A stretch of 64,000 bases of DNA from Oerskovia douganii (GTDB lineage Bacteria > Actinomycetota > Actinomycetes > Actinomycetales > Cellulomonadaceae): the NCBI RefSeq assembly GCF_015142735.1, contig NZ_JACSPN010000003.1, positions 171,900 through 235,899 of the forward strand. The letters run 5' to 3'. A program made the position numbers and the translations under genes. Below are positions 1-7,823 of this stretch, piece by piece. Under the pieces are notes generated by a model. The model was not told the origin of the DNA. It saw only the letters and a list, made by a program, of their open reading frames with translations, and ran no database searches. The stretch's first letter is position 1, and each line of letters opens with the position of its first letter.

Positions 1-401
1 TCGCCGCGGATGGCCTGCTGGAGGTGGATGCGGCCGTCCCGGGCCTCGGGGAGCAGCGCCCACCCGAGCCCGTACAGGACGAGGCCGGCGCCCCCGAGGA
101 ACACCGAGACGACGAGGATCCCGCGCACGATGAGGGGGTCGATCCCGAACCGGTCGGCGATGCCGCCCGCGACCCCGCCGACCCAGCGCTCCTCGGACCG
201 CGAGATGCCGATCCGGCGCACGGTGTCGAAGAACCTGTCCGTGCCGCTGGGCTGTCCACCGGGCTGGCCGGGGCCGCCGTCGGGCCCGGTGCCACCGGGG
301 ACCGGACCGCTCGTCGGATAGGGCGTCCCGGCGGGCTGCCGGGCCCCGGTCGGCGCGGGGCTCCCGGCCGGGGGTTCTGGGGAAATGTCCTCGGTGTTCA
401 T
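1..401 (-). CDS. PspC domain membrane protein (partial, runs off left edge)
   Basis: The frame opens at an ATG at 399-401 and stays open to the window edge, giving 133 visible codons; the C-terminus is missing. About 60 residues rich in Pro and Gly come first. They are followed by a typical PspC core with the motif RWVGGVAGGIADRFG and a hydrophobic helix (ILVVSVFLGGAGLVLYGLGW). PspC domains are small membrane modules related to the phage-shock-protein response. The gene faces away from a histidine kinase that carries the same domain, and the 156 bp between them must hold both promoters. The two probably form one envelope-stress module, which is an inference from position. Confidence 0.85.
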   Translation of the reverse strand, partial: MNTEDISPEPPAGSPAPTGARQPAGTPYPTSGPVPGGTGPDGGPGQPGGQPSGTDRFFDTVRRIGISRSEERWVGGVAGGIADRFGIDPLIVRGILVVSVFLGGAGLVLYGLGWALLPEARDGRIHLQQAIRG

Positions 402-557
402 GGGTCCAGCCTGTCCCGGACGGCGCCCGGACGGTATCGGGTGTTCCCCTGATCCGACCCTGATCCTGCGATCGGGCGACCCTGAACTTTGGGCCCGGCA
501 CGCGACGAACCGGGCGTTCCGCCCACCGCGGCCCCGTCGGCATGTGACCATCAGAGA

Positions 558-2069
558 GTGACACCGACCGCGCAGCCCGCCAGGAGACTCCCCTTCCGGC
601 GCCCCGAGCAGGGGCGCTGGGTCGGTGGGGTGTGCCGTGGGCTCTCCCTGCACCTCGACATGCCGGTGGGAGCGATCCGTCTCGTCATGGCGCTGATCGC
701 GTTGACGGGCGGCGCCGGGATCGTCCTGTACGTCTTCCTCTGGGTCACGGTGCCCGCGGGCGACCCGGCGCAGGCCGCCGACGAGGAGCGTCCTGCGTCG
801 TTGCGGCGCATCGCGCCACGGCTCCAGGGCAAGGTGCGCAAGCTGCCCGTGCGGGACGTCGCGATCGGTGTGGTCCTGCTGAGCGGGGCGGCCGTCCTCC
901 TGGCCTCCCGGGCGGGGGTCGACATCGAGGTGTCCTGGGTCCTGCCGGTCCTCATCGCGCTCGCGGGCACGGCCCTGGCCTGGTCGCAGCTCGACGCCGC
1001 CCAGCGTGGCCGGTGGTTGTCGCGGGCAGGGGGTCGCACCCCTGCGGGCGTGCTGCGTCTCGCGGGCGGGCTGTTCCTGGTCCTCGTCGGGGTACTGCTC
1101 CTGGTCGGGCAGGACTCGACGGCCGCGGACATGGTCAGGGCCACGACCGCGTCGCTCGCGGTGCTCGCGGGCGCGGCGATCGTGCTGGCGCCCTGGTGGC
1201 TGCGCCTCGTGCGCGAGCTGGGCGACGAGCGGACCGCCCGCGCCCGCGAGGCGGAGCGGGCCGACATCGCGGCCCACCTGCACGACTCGGTGCTGCAGAC
1301 GCTTGCCCTCGTCCGGGCCAGCGCGGCGGACGCCGACACCGTCGCGAGGCTGGCTCGCGCCCAGGAGCGCGAGCTCCGGGAGTGGTTGTACAACGACAGG
1401 CCTGCCCCTGGTACGTCGCTTGCGGCCGAGCTCAGGACCCTCGTGGGCGAGGTCGAGGACCGCCAGAGCTGGCGGCTCGCCGCCGGCGCGGCGAGCGCCT
1501 CCGGGGTGAGCGCCGCGGGAGCCGTGGGTGACGGCGGCCCGGCCGGGACCGCCGCGGTCGTGGTCGACGTGGTCGTCGTGGGGGACTGTGTCCCGACCGA
1601 CGAGACCACCGCCCTGCTGCAGGCCACCCGCGAGGCCCTCGTCAACGCCGTGGCCCACGGCCGCCCGCCGGTGTCGGTGTACCTCGAGGTGTCGGGCGAC
1701 GCGGTCGAGGTGTTCGTCCGCGACCGCGGCGACGGGTTCGAGATGAAGGACATCGCGCACGACCGGTTCGGGGTGCGTGAGTCGATCATCGGTCGCGTCA
1801 CGCGCAAGGGAGGACACGCCGAGGTCGTGTCGCGGCCGGGATGGGGCACCGAGGTCCGGCTCAAGGTGCAGCGCGCGGCCGAGAGCGACGACGGCCCGGA
1901 CTCCCCGGCGACGCCCCCCGCGGTCGGGACGCAGCGCGGACCTAGGATGCCGGTGGAGCCCCCCGCGGTCGCCCCGTCCGGGGTGCACGGAGGACCGGCG
2001 ACGCCGACCGTCCCGGACCCCGCGCACACTCTCGGACCGCCCGCCAGAACACCTCAGGAGCACACGTGA
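558..2069 (+). CDS. PspC-domain sensor histidine kinase
   Basis: This 503-residue protein has, in order, a PspC domain (about residues 5-65, motif RWVGGVCRGLSLHL), several membrane helices to about residue 215, and a dimerisation/phosphoacceptor helix with HLHDSVLQTLALV (His near residue 243). A HATPase domain follows, with REALVNAVAHG as N box and GWGTEVRLKV at its end, and then a Pro-rich tail of about 60 residues. The HDSVLQTL box is a variant of the HisKA_3/NarL-family phosphoacceptor site. GTG at 558 is preferred over a TTG at 489 because PspC similarity begins just after it. The stop overlaps the next start by 4 bp, so kinase and regulator are translationally coupled. Confidence 0.85.
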   Translation: MTPTAQPARRLPFRRPEQGRWVGGVCRGLSLHLDMPVGAIRLVMALIALTGGAGIVLYVFLWVTVPAGDPAQAADEERPASLRRIAPRLQGKVRKLPVRDVAIGVVLLSGAAVLLASRAGVDIEVSWVLPVLIALAGTALAWSQLDAAQRGRWLSRAGGRTPAGVLRLAGGLFLVLVGVLLLVGQDSTAADMVRATTASLAVLAGAAIVLAPWWLRLVRELGDERTARAREAERADIAAHLHDSVLQTLALVRASAADADTVARLARAQERELREWLYNDRPAPGTSLAAELRTLVGEVEDRQSWRLAAGAASASGVSAAGAVGDGGPAGTAAVVVDVVVVGDCVPTDETTALLQATREALVNAVAHGRPPVSVYLEVSGDAVEVFVRDRGDGFEMKDIAHDRFGVRESIIGRVTRKGGHAEVVSRPGWGTEVRLKVQRAAESDDGPDSPATPPAVGTQRGPRMPVEPPAVAPSGVHGGPATPTVPDPAHTLGPPARTPQEHT

Positions 2070-2758
2070 CGACCATCCCCCAGCCCGAGCCCAGCCCGCT
2101 GCCGGGGGCGCCGGTCCCCGTCGTCCTCGTGGACGACCACCACATGTTCCGGGCAGGGGTGCGCGCCAGCCTGGACGGACGGGTCGACGTCGTCGGCGAG
2201 GCCGATAGCGTCGACGGCGCGGTCGAGGCGATCCGGGCCCTGCGCCCCCCGGTCGTGCTGCTCGACGTCCACCTGCCGGGAGGCAACGGCGGGGGTGGGG
2301 CCGAGGTCATCACGCGGTGCTCGGACCTCCTGGGAGCGACACGGTTCCTCGCGCTGTCGGTGTCCGACGCGGCCGAGGACGTGGTGGCCGTCATCCGCGC
2401 GGGGGCCCGCGGCTACGTGACCAAGGCGATCTCCGGTCCTGACCTGTCGGGGGCCGTGGTCCAGGTCGCGAGCGGCGACGCGGTCTTCTCCCCGCGCCTC
2501 GCGGGCTTCGTCCTCGACGCGTTCGGCACGGGTCAGGCGGACGTCGCCGTGGCCGACGACGAGCTGGACCGGCTCTCGGCCCGCGAGCAGGAGGTGATGC
2601 GGCTCATCGCCCGGGGCTACGCCTACCGCGAGGTCGCCGCGGAGCTCTTCATCTCCGTCAAGACGGTCGAGACCCACGTGTCCTCGGTGCTGCGCAAGCT
2701 CCAGCTCTCGTCGAGGCACGAGCTCACGCGCTGGGCCGCCGCGCGGCGGCTCCTGTGA
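2066..2758 (+). CDS. NarL/LuxR-family response regulator
   Basis: The 230-residue protein has an N-terminal receiver domain (VVLVDDHHMFRAGV with acidic pocket and phospho-acceptor Asp in LLDVHLPGG, and the conserved Lys in GYVTKAI). A LuxR-type DNA-binding domain forms the end (LSAREQEVMRLIARGYAYREVAAELFISVKTVETHVSSVLRKLQL region, about 165-225). It starts with GTG inside the kinase stop (GTGA overlap), so it is the cognate regulator of the PspC-fused kinase. Its targets are not visible from sequence; the adjacent divergent PspC gene is a reasonable guess. Confidence 0.92.
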   Translation: MTTIPQPEPSPLPGAPVPVVLVDDHHMFRAGVRASLDGRVDVVGEADSVDGAVEAIRALRPPVVLLDVHLPGGNGGGGAEVITRCSDLLGATRFLALSVSDAAEDVVAVIRAGARGYVTKAISGPDLSGAVVQVASGDAVFSPRLAGFVLDAFGTGQADVAVADDELDRLSAREQEVMRLIARGYAYREVAAELFISVKTVETHVSSVLRKLQLSSRHELTRWAAARRLL

Positions 2759-2953
2759 CACGGCGCCAGGTCCGGTGCCGGGCTGCCCGCCGGACCCGCG
2801 GCACGGGGGCTGCCCGCACGGGCCACGGTGCCCGACGAACCGCGAGATCTTGCCGTATTAGCAGGTGAGAAGCGGGTCTCGGGTGCGGCGTCGGAGCGCT
2901 AGCCTGGACACAGCCGGGTGAAGCCCTCCGGCCCGATGAAAGGGACCTCCGAC

Positions 2954-3271
2954 GTGACGTACGTGATTGCTCAGCCTTGTGTGGACGTGAAGGACAAGGC
3001 GTGCATCGAGGAGTGTCCGGTGGACTGCATCTACGAGGGCAAGCGGTCGTTGTACATCCATCCTGACGAGTGCGTGGACTGTGGTGCGTGCGAGCCGGTG
3101 TGTCCGGTGGAGGCGATCTACTACGAGGACGACGTGCCGTCGGAGTGGAGCGACTACTACCGGGCGAACGTGGAGTTCTTCGATGACCTGGGGTCGCCGG
3201 GTGGTGCGGCGAAGATGGGCATGATCGACAAGGACGACCCCATGATCGCGGCCCTGGCCCCGCAGGCCTGA
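2954..3271 (+). CDS. fdxA: 7Fe ferredoxin (3Fe-4S / 4Fe-4S)
   Basis: The 105-residue FdxA-type ferredoxin begins VTYVIAQPCVDVKDKACIEECPVDCIYEG and carries the second cluster motif CVDCGACEPVCPVEAIYYED. These Cys spacings are typical of actinobacterial 7Fe ferredoxins. GTG at 2954 is chosen because the family begins M/V-TYVI and an AAAGGGA ribosome site lies 8 bases upstream; an in-frame ATG at 2918 gives an atypical N-terminus. Codon choice is less GC-biased than in neighbouring genes (many TGT, GTG and GAC/GAT mixes), a common feature of highly expressed ferredoxin genes. It is convergent with the sulfur operon and is a plausible electron donor for its ferredoxin-dependent sulfite reductase (inference). 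Confidence 0.93.
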   Translation: MTYVIAQPCVDVKDKACIEECPVDCIYEGKRSLYIHPDECVDCGACEPVCPVEAIYYEDDVPSEWSDYYRANVEFFDDLGSPGGAAKMGMIDKDDPMIAALAPQA

Positions 3272-3296
3272 ACGCGCTGCGGGGGGAACGTGACGG

Positions 3297-3326
3297 GGGG
3301 CCATCGTCCCAGCGGACGGCGGCCCC
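3297..3326. terminator. Hairpin between convergent fdxA and siroheme synthase
   Basis: GGGGCC (3297-3302) pairs with GGCCCC (3321-3326), with GTCC/GGAC pairing inside around a CAGC loop. It lies between two convergent genes and probably terminates both; no U-tract is present, as usual in such GC-rich genomes. Confidence 0.5.
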
Positions 3327-3363
3327 TCGTCGTGCCCGGGCACGTGGCTCCGGAACGCCGCGC

Positions 3364-4668
3364 TCAGCCCCGCCCGGCGGCCCGCCAGGCGGGGCTAACG
3401 CGCACCACGTCACCGATCACGGTCACGGCCGGGGCCCGGACCCCGGCTGCGACGGCGACGTCGGCGATGGTCGCGAGCGTCCCGACGGTCGAGCGCTGGC
3501 GCGGGCCGTAGCCGTCCTCGACCACCGCGACGGGCGTCTCGGGCGAACGCCCCGAGGCCATCAGCGCAGCCGCCGAGTCACGCAGCCGCGAGACGCCCAT
3601 GAGGAGGATCACGGTGTGGTCGGCCGCTGCGGGCACCTTGCCGATGTCCTCGTGCCCGGTCAGGACCGTGAAGCCGCGCGAGTGGCCGCGGTGCGTGACC
3701 GGGATGCCCACCGCGGCGGGCACCGAGACGGCGCTCGTGACGCCGGGGACGACCTCGACGGGGATGCCGTGCTCCTCGCACGCGATGAGCTCCTCCCCTC
3801 CTCGGCCGAACACGTACGGATCGCCTCCCTTGAGTCGTACAACTCGTCGTCCGGCGAGCGCGTGCTCGACGAGGAGCGCGTTGATCTCCTCCTGCGGGAC
3901 GGGGTGGAAGCCCGGGGTCTTGCCGACGTCGATCACGACCACGTCGTCCGCGAGCTCGTCGAGCAGCGCGCGCGGTCCCAGGCGGTCGGTCACGACGACC
4001 TCGGCCTGGGCGAGCAGACGACGTCCCCGCGCCGTGACGAGCCCCGGGTCGCCCGGGCCTCCGCCCACCAGGGCGACGGAGCCGACGCCCCCGTCGGGGA
4101 CGGGCCGGACGGGCCGCAGCGGCAGCTCCCCGGTCGAGAGCAGGGCGTCGATCGCGTCCCGGACGCGCTGTGCCCGCCGGGGGTCGCCACCCGCGTTCAC
4201 GGCCACGACGACCTCGGTGGTGCCCGACGCCTGCGCGCCACCCCCCGGACCGACAGCGACCCTGGCCACCGCGGGCACCCAGGCGGTCCCGGCCTCGGCG
4301 TCTCCCGCGGCGACGCAGAACACGCGCAGCGCCTCGGCCTCCGCGGCGATCCCGGCGTCGACCTCGGCCGACCCTGTCGCGGTGTGCACGAGCCACGCGC
4401 CCTCGAGGTCACCGGTCCGGAACGCGCGCGCCTCCCAGGTGACCGAGGACCCGGCCGCGCCGGAACCGTCGGGGCGAGCGACGCCGTCGGGCAGGGGAGG
4501 CGCGATCAGCGCGGCGAGGTCCTCGCAGACCTCCGGGGCCACGACGCGCACGCGCGCACCGGCAGCCACGAGCGAGCGTGCGCGGCGTGCGGCCACGGGG
4601 CCCCCGCCCACGACGACCACGAGGCGACCCGCGATGCGCAGGCCGAGAGGGTAGAGCTCAGAGTTCAT
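3364..4668 (-). CDS. cysG: Fused precorrin-2 dehydrogenase / uroporphyrinogen-III C-methyltransferase (siroheme synthase)
   Basis: The 434-residue protein has two parts. Residues about 1-200 form a CysG-N/SirC-like NAD-binding domain (LYPLGLRIAGRLVVVVGGGPVAARRA). Residues about 205-430 form a SAM uroporphyrinogen-III methyltransferase (VALVGGGPGDPGLVTARG, RLKGGDPYVFGRGGEE, PGVTSAVSVPAAVGIPVTHRG). Together they convert uroporphyrinogen III to precorrin-2 and sirohydrochlorin on the way to siroheme, the cofactor of the sulfite reductase earlier in the operon. A ferrochelatase step is part of full-length enterobacterial CysG, but whether this protein performs it cannot be read from sequence. It is the last gene of the sulfur operon, 7 bp after the permease gene. 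Confidence 0.92.
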   Translation of the reverse strand: MNSELYPLGLRIAGRLVVVVGGGPVAARRARSLVAAGARVRVVAPEVCEDLAALIAPPLPDGVARPDGSGAAGSSVTWEARAFRTGDLEGAWLVHTATGSAEVDAGIAAEAEALRVFCVAAGDAEAGTAWVPAVARVAVGPGGGAQASGTTEVVVAVNAGGDPRRAQRVRDAIDALLSTGELPLRPVRPVPDGGVGSVALVGGGPGDPGLVTARGRRLLAQAEVVVTDRLGPRALLDELADDVVVIDVGKTPGFHPVPQEEINALLVEHALAGRRVVRLKGGDPYVFGRGGEELIACEEHGIPVEVVPGVTSAVSVPAAVGIPVTHRGHSRGFTVLTGHEDIGKVPAAADHTVILLMGVSRLRDSAAALMASGRSPETPVAVVEDGYGPRQRSTVGTLATIADVAVAAGVRAPAVTVIGDVVRVSPAWRAAGRG

Positions 4669-4675
4669 GCGCCCA

Positions 4676-5764
4676 TCATCGCCCGAAAGCGGCGGCAGCC
4701 AGCTCGCGCCGGCGCAGCAGCCACCCCGAGCCCTTGCCGGTCGACGCCGCCCCCGACGTCTCCGGAGCCAGGCCGCGGCGACGCAGCATGGTCTTCTCGA
4801 CGGGTGCGAAGAAGAGCAGCTCGATGACCATGCCGACCACGAGGATCAGCAGGATCGCGGTGAAGACCAGCGCCATGTCGGACAGCTCGCGCCCCTGCTG
4901 GAGGAACGCGCCCAGGCCGAACCCGATCCCGCCGCCGACCGCGATGATCTCCGCGGCCATGAGCGAGCGCCACGAGAACGCCCAGCCCTGCTTGAGTCCC
5001 GCGAGGTAGCCGGGGAACGCCGCGGGCAGGATCACGTCCTTGATCATCTGGAACCGCCCCGCGCCCAGGACCTGACCCACGCGCCGGTACAGCGGCGGCA
5101 CCTGGTCCACACCGGACACGATCCCGTTGATGATCGAGGGCACCGCACCCATGAGGATCACGAAGTACACCGTGGCGTCCGACAGCCCGAACCAGATGAT
5201 GCCCGCGGGAACCCACGCGACGGACGGCAGCACCTGGAGGCCCGTGATGATGGGCCCGAACGACACGCGGACCCAGCGCACGCGCGCCACGACGACGCCC
5301 AGCGGGGTACCGATCGCGACGGCCGCGAGGAAGCCCAGGATGCCGCGCTCGAGGCTCGTGCCGAGGGCCTGCCACAGCGTGCCGGACTCGGCGGCGCGCG
5401 TGACGGCCGTCCAGACCTGCTCGGGTCCGGGCAGGTTGTAGATGGGCTGGACCTCGAGCCACACGAGGGTCTGCCAGACCGCGAGCAGGAGCGTGATCGC
5501 CAGGACGGGGGGATAGACGGCCCGCCAGGCCTTGGCCCACCGGCTCGTGGTGGGGGCGACGGTCGTCTGGAGGGCGTCGAGCCCCGCCTCGATGTCGCCG
5601 ACGTCCTTGGCGTGCCCGACGGCGGCGCCCGCCTCGCGGGGCACGCTCGCGGAGGGACCGGGCGCACCCGTGCCGGGCGCAGCAGTGCCGGGCGCACCCG
5701 TCCGCGACGGGGCCTCGTCGCGCGGGGGCAGGGTCTCGGCGGTCTTCGACGTCTCAGACGGCAT
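4676..5764 (-). CDS. ABC transporter permease, SsuC/TauC type
   Basis: The 362-residue protein has a long hydrophilic N-terminal tail (about 80 residues, Pro/Gly/Ala-rich) and then a binding-protein-dependent transport inner-membrane domain. The cytoplasmic EAA-like loop (ILPAAFPGYLAGLKQGWAFSWRSLMAAE) is typical of nitrate/sulfonate/taurine permeases. The ATG at 5762-5764 lies inside the last codons of the ATPase gene (11-bp overlap), so the two are translationally coupled. In this operon the cargo is probably sulfate, sulfonate or a related sulfur compound; which one cannot be told from sequence. The unusually long N-terminal tail is Lineage-specific or disordered and its role is unknown. 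Confidence 0.87.
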   Translation of the reverse strand: MPSETSKTAETLPPRDEAPSRTGAPGTAAPGTGAPGPSASVPREAGAAVGHAKDVGDIEAGLDALQTTVAPTTSRWAKAWRAVYPPVLAITLLLAVWQTLVWLEVQPIYNLPGPEQVWTAVTRAAESGTLWQALGTSLERGILGFLAAVAIGTPLGVVVARVRWVRVSFGPIITGLQVLPSVAWVPAGIIWFGLSDATVYFVILMGAVPSIINGIVSGVDQVPPLYRRVGQVLGAGRFQMIKDVILPAAFPGYLAGLKQGWAFSWRSLMAAEIIAVGGGIGFGLGAFLQQGRELSDMALVFTAILLILVVGMVIELLFFAPVEKTMLRRRGLAPETSGAASTGKGSGWLLRRRELAAAAFGR

Positions 5765-6563
5765 GGCGGCGGATCTCCTCACGGAGGTCGTTGGTGATCT
5801 CGGTCGCGAGGCGCGACGCGGCGGCGGCCTCGATGCTGCGCTGCTCGTCCGCGCCGTACACGTCGACGTCCCACTCGCGCACGATGCGTCCGGGACGCGA
5901 GGACATGAGCAGCACGCGCTGCCCGAGCCGTACGGCCTCGCGGACGTTGTGCGTGATGAACACGATGGTGCGCCCGGTCTGCTCCCAGACGCGCTCGAGC
6001 TCGTCGTGCAGCAGGTCGCGCGTGATGGCGTCGAGCGCCGCGAAGGGCTCGTCCATGAGCAGGACGTCCCGCTCCTGGGCGAGCGAGCGCGCGAGTGCGA
6101 CACGCTGGCGCATGCCGCCCGAGAGCTCGTGGACGCGCTTGTCGCCCGAGCCGTCGAGCCGCACGAGCGTGAGCAGCTCCGCGGCCCGCTCACGACGCTC
6201 CGCACGCGGGACGCCGCGGAACTTCAGGGCGAGCTCGATGTTGCGGCTCGCCGTGAGCCAGGGGAACAGCGCGGACTCCTGGAACATCAGGGCCGCGCCG
6301 CCCCCGGCGACCTCCACGTCCCCCGTGGTGGGGCGCTCCAGACCCGCGACGATGTTGAGCAGCGTCGACTTGCCGCAGCCGGAGGCTCCGAGCAGGCAGA
6401 CGAACTCGCCCTGCGCGATGTCCAGGTCGATCCCCTCGAGCACCGGGGCGCCGTCGGGGGAGAACCGCTTGGACACGCCGCGCAGGCGGACACCGGTCGT
6501 CGGAACGGCGTCCTCTCCGAGGCCGGACGGGGTGCCCGTGCGGGCGGGGGACGTGGTGGTCAT
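5754..6563 (-). CDS. ABC transporter ATP-binding protein, SsuB/TauB type
   Basis: The 269-residue ATPase has a Walker A motif (LLGASGCGKSTLL, about 57-69), a Q-loop (MFQESALFPW), the ABC signature LSGGMRQRVALARSL, Walker B (VLLMDEPFAALD) and the H-loop (FITHN). The FQESALFPWLT segment is typical of nitrate/sulfonate/taurine importers. It follows the binding-protein gene by 4 bp and overlaps the permease gene, so it energises this importer. Confidence 0.93.
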   Translation of the reverse strand: MTTTSPARTGTPSGLGEDAVPTTGVRLRGVSKRFSPDGAPVLEGIDLDIAQGEFVCLLGASGCGKSTLLNIVAGLERPTTGDVEVAGGGAALMFQESALFPWLTASRNIELALKFRGVPRAERRERAAELLTLVRLDGSGDKRVHELSGGMRQRVALARSLAQERDVLLMDEPFAALDAITRDLLHDELERVWEQTGRTIVFITHNVREAVRLGQRVLLMSSRPGRIVREWDVDVYGADEQRSIEAAAASRLATEITNDLREEIRRHAV

Positions 6564-6567
6564 GGTG

Positions 6568-7695
6568 CTACTCCTTGCCGAGACCTGCGGCGGAGACGGT
6601 CGGCTGACCGGCCTCCTTCAGCACCTTGTTGAGGAGGCTCAGGTCGTAGATGCCGTTCAGGTCCGCCTCGGTCGTGGTCCCGGCGGTCACGCCGTCCTCG
6701 AGCAGGGTGTTCAGCGTGCCCGCGAGCGGGTCGGTCGTGAACGTGATGTTGGTGAAGGCGCGGTCCAGGACCGCGTCGGACAGCGGCTTGCCGGCGATCT
6801 TCTCGATCTCGCCGTTGACGAGGGTCTTGGCGTCGTCCGGGTTGGCGCCGATCCAGTCGATCGCCGCGACCTCGCCGCGCAGGAGCGCCTCGACTGTCTC
6901 CGGGTGCTCCTCGAGGAAGTCGGTGCGGACGATCAGGTGCGTCGTGAGGAACTCACCGTCGTCCCACAGGTCCTTCTCGTCGACCAGGACGTGGGCGCCG
7001 GCGTCGAGCACGAGGCGCGAGGCCCAGGGCTCGGGCAGCCAGCCGCCGTCGAGCTCGCCGTTCTGGAACAGCGTGAGGGTCTGTGCGTTCTCGGTCGGGG
7101 TGACCGCGACGTCCCCTCCGCCCTGGATGTCGTTCTCGAGGCCGTTCTCGGTGAGCCAGGCGCGCAGCGCGACGTCCTGGGTCCCTCCGAGCTGGGGTGA
7201 GGCGATCTTGGTGCCCTTGAGGTCGGCCGCGGTGTCGATGCCCTCGCGCACGACGAGCTGTGCGCCCCCCGACGTCGAGCCCGCGACGATGCGCACGGCC
7301 TCGCCGCCCGACTTCACGAAGTTGTTGATCGCGGGGTTCGGGCCGATGAACGTGGCGTCGATCGCGCCCGCGTTGAGGGCCTCGATCGCGGCGGGGCCGG
7401 CGTTGAAGACCTGGGTCGAGAGCGTGGTGTCGCCCAGGGCCTCCTCGAACTGGCCGCCCGCGACCCCGACGAGCGCGGGGGCGTGGGTGACGTTCGCGAA
7501 GTAGCCGAGGCGCAGCTCCTCGGCCGGGCCCGACGACGCGGCCGGGCCGTCGGCGGCGTCGGACGTGCCCGTCGAGCAGGCGGCGAGCAGGAGCAGCGGC
7601 GCGACGGCGAGCGCGGCGACGGCGGAGCGCGCCCGCGTGGAGCGTCGGGACGTGCCGGCTCGGGTGGTGCGGGTCGGGCGGGACGAGGTGTTCAT
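6568..7695 (-). CDS. Substrate-binding lipoprotein of SsuA/NMT1-like ABC importer
   Basis: The 375-residue protein has an N-terminal Arg-rich region, a hydrophobic stretch and a lipobox (LLLAACS, Cys near residue 39), so it is probably a membrane-anchored lipoprotein. The mature part (LRLGYFANVTHAPALVGVAGGQFEEALG, ...NAGPAAIEALNAGAIDATFIGPNPAINNFVKSGGEAVRI) is an NMT1/SsuA-like periplasmic-binding fold used for sulfonates, taurine, nitrate or thiamine precursors. The ATG at 7693-7695 has AAGGAAA at good spacing. The gene lies 128 bp after cysN, behind an 8-bp GC hairpin, and starts the importer part of the sulfur operon. The ligand is inferred to be a sulfur compound from context only. Confidence 0.9.
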   Translation of the reverse strand: MNTSSRPTRTTRAGTSRRSTRARSAVAALAVAPLLLLAACSTGTSDAADGPAASSGPAEELRLGYFANVTHAPALVGVAGGQFEEALGDTTLSTQVFNAGPAAIEALNAGAIDATFIGPNPAINNFVKSGGEAVRIVAGSTSGGAQLVVREGIDTAADLKGTKIASPQLGGTQDVALRAWLTENGLENDIQGGGDVAVTPTENAQTLTLFQNGELDGGWLPEPWASRLVLDAGAHVLVDEKDLWDDGEFLTTHLIVRTDFLEEHPETVEALLRGEVAAIDWIGANPDDAKTLVNGEIEKIAGKPLSDAVLDRAFTNITFTTDPLAGTLNTLLEDGVTAGTTTEADLNGIYDLSLLNKVLKEAGQPTVSAAGLGKE

Positions 7696-7791
7696 GGAGT
7701 TTCCTTCGGAAGGGTCGGTGGTTGCCTGGCGGTGGACGTGTCGTGTCCCGGCAGCGCCGATCCGTGCGGTGCGCGATCCGAGGGCCCGGTG

Positions 7792-7810
7792 TCCGGGCCC
7801 CGCCTGCGGT
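7792..7810 (-). terminator. Short GC hairpin in the sulfur operon
   Basis: GGGCCCGG (7792-7799) pairs with CCGGGCCC (7803-7810) around a 3-nt loop. It lies in the 128-bp gap between cysN and the binding-protein gene, the only sizeable gap in the operon body. It may be a partial terminator or an mRNA-processing/stability element that separates reductase from importer expression; no U-tract is seen. Confidence 0.45.
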
Positions 7811-7823
7811 GGTCGGGTGGACC

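Noticed and set aside
489..557. Upstream TTG start for the PspC-fused kinase
   Set aside because: The added residues are not PspC-like and TTG is rarer; GTG at 558 fits domain start.
3599..4827. Plus-strand frames opposite siroheme synthase
   Set aside because: Low-complexity translations without domains over a gene with clear SUMT motifs.
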